Below are positions 1 through 12,100 of a stretch of 64,000 nt of DNA, one piece after another (within the stretch, counting starts at the first letter, position 1; every line of letters starts with the position of its first letter). The notes beneath the pieces were generated by a model. The model saw only the letters and a list, made by a program, of their open reading frames with translations, searched no databases and was not told where the DNA came from. Source of the DNA: Nematostella vectensis (taxonomy: Eukaryota; Cnidaria; Anthozoa; Actiniaria; Edwardsiidae). Made by a program: the position numbers and the translations under genes. The stretch covers positions 6,517,519 through 6,581,518 of the forward strand of contig NC_064036.1 in the NCBI RefSeq assembly GCF_932526225.1. Reading direction: 5' to 3'.

Positions 1-124
1 AAGGCTAATTGTTCCTCTTCATACCACGCCCTTGTTCTGTAATGCACATATACTGCGCACATACTGCGCGGACGAGTTCTGCGTGGAGGTATACCGGACT
101 TCTCAGTAGACCAATGAAGCGTCC

Positions 125-3100
125 TCAATCACTGTCAAACTTGATGGAGTTCACGCTCGTATTGATGTTCCCTCCGCGGTAACTTCCTCTTTTCTTCTTC
201 GTCTTCTCGTGTCGGAATGATTTTCCTGCAAAAAAAAAATAATAATAGCATAATGGTTAAAAGTTCGCTGTAAACTTATGGCAGGGCGCCGAATCCTTCT
301 AATTTACAGCAAATCTAATGTAATTAAAGGCATGGTTAGGGTGATTATTTTTCCTTTATCTTTTTTTCTTATCTTCTCTATGGTGGGAAGTATCTGCCTT
401 CGCCAATGCGTATATAGTAATGCTTTGTTGTAGCGCTAATAAAGAGTTATAAATATAAATAATTTATTGATTTCTAAAGCGCGTTCTAACATGACAAGAT
501 GATCGAACGCGCTTTACAATATATAGGATAGAACATAGGATATAATTACAATAAAATGTGGCAGATTAATTACAAAAAAATGATATATATATATATATAT
601 AACTAATAAATATAAAATTTGAATAAAATATAACTATGGAGGACAATATCGGTCAAGAACTTAAAGGTTAAAAGCCTCCTTAAATAAGAAAGGTTTAAGC
701 TGCGTTTTAAAGTTTGAAATATTTTTACCATTGCTAATTTCAAGAGGGAGGCTGTTCCATAGCTTAGGCGCGGATATCTCAAACGAGCGGTCACCGAAAG
801 TGACTAAAGACTTAATTCTGGGCGGTTGGAGCTTTCCTCCACTGTTCGATCTTAGATTATACGCAGAATGTGGTTTTATTGTAACAAGTTCGCTTAAATA
901 TTGTGGTGCGATTCCGTGGATAGCCTTAAACGTTAATAGTAATATTTTAAACTTTACTCTAAACTCAACGGGGAGCCAGTGTAGCTGCCTAAGGAGTGGT
1001 GTTGTGTGGCTGCGTCTACTCTCACAGATGATAAGTCGTGCAGCTGCATTTTGAACTCGTTGTACTTTAGTGAGCTGGTATGCAGGTAGGCCATACAATA
1101 AGCTATTACTATAGTCTACCCGACTCGTGACAAATGCATGCACCAATGTCTGAGAGGTACGTATTCTTCTGATATTATGAAGGTGGAAAAACGACGCACT
1201 ACAGGTCTTTGTGATGTGTGTAGCCATTGAGAATGTCTCGTCAAACCAGGATCCCAGATTTCTAACAGGCGTGGATTTCATTATCACATCATCACCTACG
1301 CTTATCCCAGCGATGTTAACCTTTAGCAGTTGCTGTCGAGTCCCGATAATCATGAATTCCGTTTTCTTGTCGTTTAGCATAAGGGAGTTCTTACGCGCCC
1401 ATAATCTGACGTCGGCGATGCAGTTCTGCGTGGATTCCATAGCTTTCTCTTGGCTTGACGTACCAGAGGGACTGAACGACAGATATAACTGGAAATCATC
1501 GGCATAGGAGTGCGCCATAGGTAGATGCTTATCGATGACCTCAAGCAGACTGCTAACGTACACATTAAACAACAGTGGTCCGAGACAGGAGCCCTGTGGT
1601 ACACCTTCAATATAGACACGCTGTGTGCGTCCTGACAGGTAAGACCTGAACCAACTAAGAGCAGTTTCGTTCACTCCGAGCCTATTCTGTAGGCGATGAA
1701 GCAGTGTGGTGTGGTAAACAGTATCAAAGGCGGAACGTGAAATCAAGCAGTACCAGCAGGGGTGGTCTGCTGTCTGTTCATGCTAAGAAGAATGTCATTG
1801 CGAACTCTCAGGGGAGCCGTCTCGGTGCTATGGTTTTTCAGATACGAGGACTGGAACATTGGGTAGAGGCCATGTCGATGCATATGGTCTTGTAGCTGAA
1901 GAGCCGCCGCGGTTTCAGTCAGTTTAGAGGCATAAGCCAAGTTGCTGACCGGGCGAAGATTGGCTTTGGTTTGCTCAAGGCCTTCCTTCTTTAGCAAGGG
2001 GTTGACGGGGCCATCCTTCCACTAATCGGCAAAAGAACCCGACTGAAGAGATAGATTGATCATAGACGTGATTACAGGAATCAATTCATAAAGACACTGG
2101 AAAACCAAACTTGTCGGCATCGGGTCTAGGGGACAAGATTTCTTAGAGCCTCGGTTAATGAGAGCCCGTACATCATCAGTTGTCAGTTCTTTGAAACGAC
2201 TGAGTAGAGTACGTAAGATCTTCATGGCAATCAGATGGCTCTACGTCATCAACACCACTTCCCATCGCCTCATAGATAGTGTTAACTTTCTGAATAAAAT
2301 AATTAACAATATCGTTAGCAAAAGATGTGCCGTCACAACCACTCGGTAACACGAAGCTTCTAGGTTGGGTCAGAAGCGCCTTAGTACACCTGAACAGCTT
2401 GCCTTGGTCATAGCTGTTGTTAAATATGAAGTCGGAGAGGTAACTAGTCCTTAGTTCATAGTTCATAGTTCTTAGCCTTCTTAAAGGAAGCTAGATGTTC
2501 GACGTTCCCTGTTTTCCTCTATTTTCTTTCCGCACGTCGCCTTACCCTGATGGCGGCACCTATGTCTTCGCCGAACCATGGCAGTCTTGGTCTGTTTGTG
2601 ATGGTTTTGATCTTCACTTGAGCATGACTATCAAGCAGTGTTGATAGAGTCTGATTGTACTTCTTCACTATGCCATTGAGATCCGTCTTAGGGCTATGGT
2701 GGAGTTCGCTGCTGCGTAAATCATTTTTTAGCGTGTCAATGTTTATAGATTTAATCTTGCGAAAACTAACAGACTTGACAGAGAATGAAGGCTTCGAAGA
2801 TTCAAGTCGGCAGTTGAAAATAGCATGATTAGAAAAGTACCGCCCAGTAGCAGGCGCACTCTGCAGAATAGTGTCAGTTTCCCTTGTCATAATAAGATCG
2901 AGCATGTGACCATGCTCATGCGTGGGGCCGCTGACATGTTGTGCGAGATTCATAGATTCGATAAGGTCCAAGAATTAAGTGGCATGAGCATCGTTAGGAT
3001 CGTCTACATGTATGTTGAAATCTCCGACAATAAGGAGTTGCTCTGGGGAAAGGATAATGGACTCAAGGAATGTAGCAAACTCTCCGATGAATGTGCTGAC

Positions 3101-6100
3101 AGTTACAGGGCGCTGCTCGGAGTGTGGTGGTCGGAGGTAGTTACCAGCTTGACATCAAATTTCCCGAAATTTACAGTAAATTCGAGATACTCAAACGAGC
3201 TCTCCTGTCCAGTGACAGTGATGTTTTCGTTGAATAGAATCCCATTTCTGCCTCCTTTCCTATCAGCACGCGGGTGGTCGACAAGCCTGTAGCCAGATGG
3301 GACTATCTCACACCTGGCTGCAACATCATTTGGCTGAAACCACGTCTCGAGTTTCTAGGGACCGCCATTTTCCACATGTATCTTCACATGTATCACATAC
3401 ATACAATTTAAACTTGCTAATACATTAACATACCTTTGGTGAACTTGAGGTCTTTGTTGGCCTTTTCTCCCCAATCTCCAGAGGCTCCTTTCTGTTGATA
3501 TAAGAAAACACGATGATATCTAAGCAACACTATGACCACATGGACAACTGCGTTTTGGAATTGCGATTTTACAACTTGGAAGAATTCCAATCGAAAAACT
3601 ACATTACATCTTCCGTAAACCAAAAATCTTCAATAAACGAGTTGTCAAACGTTTACAGAATCCTCATGCATTCCTAGTGTACACACAGTGATCTGCTACC
3701 CAACTATCGCAGCGACGACTAAACATTAGGTACGCAGCGGCGTAGCCAGGATTTTTAACAGGAGGGGGCCCAAAAGGCTCTTTCAAGGCATTTTCTTCTG
3801 TATTTGAAATAATGTCTCATACATTTACTGTATTTTTGGCTGCTAAAAGGGGGGGCCGGGCCCCCTGGGCCACCCCCTGGCTACGCCCCTGAACACATAT
3901 AGTAAAAGTAGCAGTAACATAGTGCAGATGACTTACCTTAGCTTCAAAGCTGTTGTCAGTGAGTCTGTGGTCAACCTCAATTTCCTCTTCAACTACACGG
4001 CGGAAAGGGGTCTTCTAAATGGAAAAACAATTCAATAGCATTTACACCAAGTCTAGAATGCTAAGGAATATGTTGCTTATTTGTTTAAAATGGCAAAATG
4101 TTTTTTTTTTGTCTTTCTGTCAAGATCATTGGCTCACTTTCTAAAAACTGACTTGACCTGACCTGACTTTCACGGCATCATGAAAACCAAGCAGGTAAGA
4201 TGTGCAAACCTACCTCTTTTTTATCTTTCTTTACTGATGCCGTTACAGCAGGAGTCGACGAAGCAACTGTGAGGACAGAATGACATTTCAGTCAGGAACA
4301 AGTTGTAACTGGACTTGATATAAGATTTAGTACCTGGTTTAGAGACCTTCGCGCTTTTTGGCCGCTTTGCTGGAGGTTCATCTTCACTGCTTGAATCACT
4401 TGAACTACTCTCTGTTCACAGAAGCAAAGGCAAGTGGAGTCAGTAAAGTGTATGAGCACACTTTTATCTTGGACTAAAAAAGTGCCAGGATTCACAGATA
4501 TAGATACTGTAGGCATTACTTATATGTAGAGGTGATTGAAACCAGTTAGACTAGTAGGAATACATGAGAATTTCAGAATGTGCAGCATAATTCTATTATA
4601 CTTCATAGCCAGCCTAAAATGCTTTAAAATTCTTTAATGTTTTAAGTTCCAGTGTTCCATTATATACGGTATTGTTTTTGATGGTGGTTGTGGTGGGGGG
4701 TCGGGGGATAGTATCCCTATCCATTACACTACCTTCTTTAGCCTTCGTTTTAGTGCCATTTTTTAATTTAGATTTGGTCGGCATCTTTGTATCCTCATCA
4801 CTGCTGTCATCAGATGAACTGTCATCTTACAAAAAAAAAATTAAGGTAGCATTACTTTAAAATGGAAGAAAAATCATATTAACTATCATGAAATAATGTA
4901 CCGCATCTTTGCTTGCTCAGTTTCACAACTATGTTAGTATGTACCTGAGCTAGATTCTTGTTTAGCTGGTGTCTTCTTTTCTTTGCTGACAGCTTTTTTC
5001 TTGGATTTTTCTTCTTCATCGTCATCACTGCTATCATCACCTTGGAAAAAGTTTTACTAACTTAACATATGCACAACTTTTTATTTTAAGAAATTATGGC
5101 AAAATATACTGCTTGCGTCCTTGCAACCTAAAACATCAAATACCTGAGCTTGAATCCTTTTTCTCTGTATTTTTTGCAATTTTTTTAGCTTTCACATCTT
5201 CTTCAACACTGCTTGAATCATCACTATCATCATCTGCATTATAATACATATTTTTAAAGAGTAATATTGGTCTAATTTGATACAACTCTAGCTGTCTGTC
5301 TGTCAGTCTGTCTTGAAATGTTATTCAGTTGTTCAGCAAAAAAGAGGGTGCTGTACCTGAGCTAGACTCCGTCTTTCCATTTATTTTTGGTTTTGCTTTT
5401 TCATCTTCGCTACTTTCATCCTCACTACTGTCCTCTTCTGAAACAACAAAAGTTTTTTTTTTTTTGGAAAGCTTATAAATACTGCCTGCTCATTTGGTAA
5501 TTTTATATTATTATTATTTTCATATTATATTTTGCCCTCCTTTACAAATTATGTTTTATTTTCAGGTAGAAAACTTTTGTTAGGAAGCAAAACTTTATTG
5601 TACAGTATCAGTCTCTTCCAATGATTGCATATAATATTTTTCTAAGGTTTGACTTACACGATGTCAAATGTACCTAACCTTACAACGTCAAATGCTGCAT
5701 TTTAAACGTTTTTTTGTTAAAAAATAGAATGGTTTCTACCTAAAAGCTTGATTCTTTCTGAACTTGTTTTGATGGCGTTTTGACTGGCTTTGCTTATTTT
5801 TTCTTTGCTTCCTCACCTTCATCACTGCTATCACCTTCTGTAATGGAGTCATGACAGGTCAATGGAAAACTATATAATCTGCTTATACATTTTGTAAGCT
5901 CTAACTATATTCAATTTAATAACATAATCAAATTTATATAAACACGTAGCAAGACGTTCCCCAATAAAGATGTTTGATCAGTGCAGTACAGTTTTCTCAA
6001 TTATAGTTTTGGAAGCTATTGTTTAAGCCTGTTACCTGTTTATAAATTTGTGATCTTTATTCACTCTAAAATTAAAAATACAGTACCTGAGCTAGATTCT

Positions 6101-9100
6101 TGTTTAGCTGGTGTCTTCTTTCCTTTCACATCAGCTTTTTTCTTGGGCTTTTCCTCTTCCTCATTGCTGCTATCATCTTCTATAGAAAAAGAAATGACTT
6201 CCCTTTTTAAACATATCCTGTATTATCTTCTTAACAAGGAACTATAACATTATGTGCATGCCCATGAAATGTGACATAAAAAATCAAATTGCAAGAGAGA
6301 AAATGATTTTATTGTGCTATATAAAATAACCTGAGCTAGATTCTTGTTTAGCTGGTGTCTTCTTCACTTTATCATCAGCTTTTTTCTTGGGCTTTTCTTC
6401 TTCCTCGTCGCTGCTATCATCTTCTTCTATAGAAAAAGAAAAGAATTCCCTTGTTAAACATATCCTGTATTATAGTATATTCTTAACAAGGAACTATAAA
6501 ATCATGTGCATGCCCATGAAATGTGACATAATAACCTGAGCTAGATTCTTGTTTAGCTTGTGTCTTCTTTCCTTTATTGTCAGCTTTTTTCTTGGGCTTT
6601 TCATCTTCCTCGTCGCTGCTATCATCTTCTTTTATGGAAAAAGAAAAGAATTCCCTTGTTAAACATATCCTGTATTACAGTATATTCTTAACAAGGAACT
6701 ATAAAATCATGTGCATGCTCATGAAATGTGGCACAAACAATCAAATTGCAAGAGAGAAAATGATTTTATGGCGCTATATAAAATAACCTGAGCTAGATTC
6801 TTGTTTAGCTTGTGTCTTCTTTCCTTTATTGTCAGCTTTTTTCTTGGGCTTTTCATCTTTATCATCGCTGCTATCATCTTCTTCTATTAGGAAAAATTGT
6901 TAATCTTATACACAAGGAAATACAAATTTATGTAAATGTACAGGTGTCGCATACCCAGGATTGATTGATGGGGGTGCACAATCATAAGTATCATATGGAA
7001 AAAGGATAGTGTATTTGACAATACTTTAATCAGAAATGACCCACTTTTTGGCAGCCAAGGGGAGGGGGTGTACCATGCACCCTACACAACCCCTGAGTAT
7101 GGAAGTAATTTGTGTACATCCGTTGACAGCACTATCAAATTGTATACAATAAACTACTAAGTATGTACTGTGGCTCAAGTAACAGTGACAATACAAATGA
7201 TTTATATAGTACAAACATGAATTTCATGCCCCTGACATCAAATCACCTGAACTAGATTCCTGCTTAGTAGGTGTCTTCTTTTCAACCTTTTTCTTTGGCT
7301 TTTCGTCTTCATCCTCGCCACTGCTATCATCATCTTTTATTTACAGTAAGAATGGTAGTTAAATGTGGTGAACAGTTTAACAGCATAGTTGAGGTAGACA
7401 CCAATAGCAATAAAAAAGATAATAAAGAATGGTGCTAAATACCCGAACTAGAATCCTCGGTCGCCACCTTTTTTGCATCCATTTTAGGTTTCACTTTTTC
7501 CTCATCACTACTTGAATCATCATCTTTATTAAAGTAAAGTTCATAATTTATATTCAACATACAAGAAATAAAGAGATTCACAGTTTGCATTATGTTGAGG
7601 CACATGATAACAATATATAAAAGTACAATTCTAATAATCAAATTACCTGAGCTAGAATCCTCAGTGGCAGCCTTTTTAGCATCCTTTTTAGGTTTAACTT
7701 CTTCCTCGTCACTGCTTGAATCATCCTCTTAAGAAAAAAAAGAAAATATTAATTTCAAACAAGATTAAAAGAAATCTCATCATGTGCAAGTGACTCAAGT
7801 TCTATATACTATAACAATACAACACGTACAAATAGTTTCACTCATAGATGCAGTACCTGAGCTCGAACCCTTAGTTGCCTTCTTAGTATCCTTTTTAACT
7901 TTCACTTCTTCATCACTGCTTGAATCGTCGTCTGCAGGGAAATAGGAGGATATAAATAGCATATCATATGAATTCTAGCCATTTGCCAACAGCACCAACA
8001 TTGTAGTTATAAGCTTTTTGGCTACTGTCATCAGATGAGCCATCTTTTCGAAAGAAAAACAAGGAGGAATCAGAATGCAACTAAGGACTGTTCCAAAGTG
8101 GTTCTTCCATTTATTCAATATTTTAAGTAAAATCCACATAAAATCCTCTGCGCCACCTTTTTGGCATCCATTTTAGGTTTCACTTCTTCCTAATCACTAC
8201 TCGAATCATCATCTTTAGAGTAAAGTTCATAATTTATATTCAACATACAAGAAATAAAGAGATTCACAGTTCGCATTATGTTGAGGCACATGATAACAAT
8301 ATATAAAAGTACAATTCTAATAATCAAATTACCTGAGCTAGAATCCTCAGTGGCAGCCTTTTTAGCATCCTTTTTAGGTTTAACTTCTTCCTCGTCACTG
8401 CTTGAATCATCCTCTTAAGAAAGAAAAAAGAAAATCAATTTCAAACAAGATTTAAAGAAATCTCATCATGTGCAAGTGACTCAAGTTCTATATACTATAA
8501 CACAATACAACACGTACAAATAGTTTCACTCATAGATGCAGTACCTGAGCTCGAACCCTTAGTTGCCTTCTTAGTATCCTTTTTAACTTTCACTTCTTCA
8601 TCACTGCTTGAATCGTCGTCTGCAGGGGAATAGGAGGACACAAATAGCAATCAGATGAATTCTAAGCCCTTTGCCAACAGCACTAGTTATAAGCTTTTTG
8701 GCTACTGTCATTAGATGAGTCATCTTTTCGAAAGAAAAACAAGAAGGAATCAGAATGCAACTAAGGACTGTTCCAAAATGGTTCTTCCATTTATTCAATA
8801 TTATTAGTAAAATCCACATAGAAACCTAATATAACCCACAGCAGTAAGTGTGAGATGTTACAACAGTATGTACGAAAGGCAAACAAGGCAAATACACCCT
8901 CAAATTACCCTAAATTACAAATTACATTTATGAGGCCTCTTTTGCATAAAAATGGTTGAAATTTCCACAACAAACAGATACATTATCCAACTTCATGACA
9001 AAATTGTAATTTAACCATATCTAAAAAAATTCGAGGAATTCAGCTAATTACCGCTGGCTGTCAATTAAGCTGAAAATGCCTATTTTCACTCTAGAGAGAA

Positions 9101-12100
9101 TGTTACCCAATATTAATTCAGTATATAATACCTAATGATAAAATAAAACTTTTCATCAGAGTGCGCCAAAAAAATTGAAATGCGAGAAGTTGGTTGCGAA
9201 AAATCAAAATTAAAGTTTCGCTCAAGATTATTCCGCAATGAAATATAAATCCATGGCACACTTTGATGAAAAGTTTCTAAATAATTTCTAGTTTTTGAAG
9301 GCCAAGTTTCAGTTTGATTGAATAAATTCTGATACAGATAGAGCATATTTTGAGAAAATCGAACGCACTGTTGTTTTGCACGAGCAGCAAGTGGCACAGC
9401 AGTATGAGAAATCAGAGAGCTTCTGATGACAAAACTTCAATCATTTCCTGGGAATCGTGACTTTGGAAAGGAGATTTGGTCAATATGTGTCAAACTAGCT
9501 GCATGGGTCCACTTTGATGGCCACTGTTTTTGAAGCTTGAGTATAAAATAATTGGTGCGAAACTTCCTTCACAAAGCAACTTTGATTTAGAATATCTCGA
9601 AAATGAAAAGCACTAAGACACTCAAATTTTCAGGATTTCATATTAATATTATACAAAGGCAATCTACTGTTAAAATTTAAAGGCAAGTTGTCTTTCCTTT
9701 CGTATCGCCTTAAAGCACAGCTCTTAAAATACTGGCTACCATGCCACTTTCTACATTATACAGTATGACAGTGGCACATATTTAACACTAATAATCACTA
9801 TCAAATGTGATGACTCACGTGAAAACGTACCTTAGAGCTTCTCAATTCTGCGAATTAACCCGCGAAACGGGCGCGGGCGTTCCGCGAAACGGGCGCGAGC
9901 ATTCCGCGAAATAAGCGTGAGCATTCCGCGAGATAAGCGCCAGCATTCCGATGGGCGCGAGCTTTCCGTGAGATAGGCACGAGAGTTCCGCGAGTCAGGC
10001 GCGAGCTTTTGCAAAACGGGCGCGAGCCTTTCGTTGTTGAGTCGCGAGCACATAATGTAACAATCGGCAAAAGGGCTGAATCTTTCGATTTCCAAAGTCG
10101 GTGAAGTGCGATAGACATCTACTGAGATCTATACCTAAAAAAAAAGCCTCTCTTAGGATAGAAGTAAACAAGTACTGTAAGCAAGTATTTGAGTTTGGTT
10201 TCGTTGAGATCTCGAGTGCTAGCGAGGGAATCGAACGGCAAAGTTGCTACGATGCTACATCAAGACAATAGCGCTATTACCAATCGCATCTTGAGGGATA
10301 GCTTGATATCGACTCTGACAGTTTGACATTAGTCGGAAGATGTTTCGCTCGAAGCCTTGGTTGGTTCGCTAGAAGCCATATACTTGGTTAAGAAAACAAC
10401 GTTTAAACATACTATGGTTTAAATATATAGAATCATAAATAAAATTTTATTAAATCTAGTCGTAGTAAAGTTATTTTTCTACATATACACTCGAACAACG
10501 ATGCTTCTTAAGGTGCGTTCGGCTGGAGCAATGTAGCGATTGCGAAAATCTTTTTTGTGGTATCTATTTGATATGCGATTTTTTGAGCGAAGGTAAGCCG
10601 GCATGATTTATTCGCCGCCGTCATATAAATATATAACTGTTCTTCAACAACACACTGCTTTCAATATTTTAAAATATTTTTCGCGTTTTCCGTTAAAAAT
10701 CATCGGATATTGTTACGTAATCGACTGGAAGTAAACTGGTGACAATGCGGCTTTAATGTCGTCGATGTTCAACAAAGACACTCGAACAATGCTGCTTCTT
10801 TGGTTTGAGTTGGGCTCTATCTAATGGAGCAATGTAGCGATTGCGTCAATCTTTATTTCAAAAGTAAGCTCACATATCGGGAATCTTTTTTGGGGGGTCT
10901 GTTTAAAACGTGAGTTTTTGAGCAAACGTAAACCGGCATGATTTAGTTGCCGCCGACATATAAACATATCATTGTTGTCCAACAAAGACACTCGAACAAC
11001 AATGCTTCCTTGGTTTGCGTTCGGCTCTATCTAATGGAGCAATGTAGCGATTGTGTCAATCTTTATTTTAAAAGAAAGCTCACATATCGGGAATCTTTTT
11101 TTGGGGTCTGTTTAAAATGCGAGTTTTTGAGCAAACGTAAACCTGAGTGATTTAGTCGCCGCCGCCACTACATATTAAAGCCGCATTGTCACCAGTTTAC
11201 TTCCGGAGGTCCGACGGAAACCTCAACCGGTAAAAAACGAAAGAATCTATTAAAATCTGAGATATTAAACAGGCCATCCGCTCTAAATTATCAATCACAT
11301 CCCCAAAGAAACTTCCAATAAACACATTGCTTTCAATATTTTGAAATATTTTTCGCGTTTTCCGTTAAAAATCATAGGATATTGTTACGTAATCAACCGA
11401 AAGTAAACTGGTGACAATGCGACTTTAACATGTCGTCGTTGTTCAACAAAGACACTCGAACAACGACGCCGCTTCCTTGGTTTGCGTTTGGCTCTATCTA
11501 ATGGAGCAATGTAGCGATTGTGACAATGTTTATTTCACCTTTATTACCCGACACATTACGAATTCCTACGTTACTTACACCAAATTGTTCCGCCAAATTA
11601 CAACACTACGTAATGACATATTTCTTTTCGTTTTCAGTAGCGCTAGAACGATCAGTGATAGTTTGATATCAGGCTTCGGTAACCCTTTGTTTAAAAAAAG
11701 CAGTCACCGAGACTTTCAAGAGTTCATGTCAAAAACTGTCGTCCTTATTCCCCGAATACACTACTTATCTCTAGCAACGTACACAAAATTGTCCTTAAAT
11801 TGCCAGACTAACTATTTCGTATGTATTTGCGATTCGAGAGAAAGTACGATCTGTGAAAGTTTGTCAAGGTGCTTAGGTACTCTTCTAAAAAAGCCGTAAC
11901 GACACAAATTGCTAGACAAAATCGTCGTTCCGTGCGGGGTAAAAAAAAATCGTCCTTTCGAAAAATCGGAGTTGACAAAGGATCAACTTGCTGGTCGCTA
12001 TTCCGTGTCGTTTATAAGATACGAAGCGAGGTGTGTTTAGCAAGTCGCGAGGCTTCCCGTTGTCAAGGTGCGAGCGTTCCGCGAGAAAGGCGTGAGCTTT

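Noticed and set aside
9832-10118. Arg/Ala/Ser-rich open frames
   Set aside because: They translate the 20-bp subterminal repeats of the DNA transposon.
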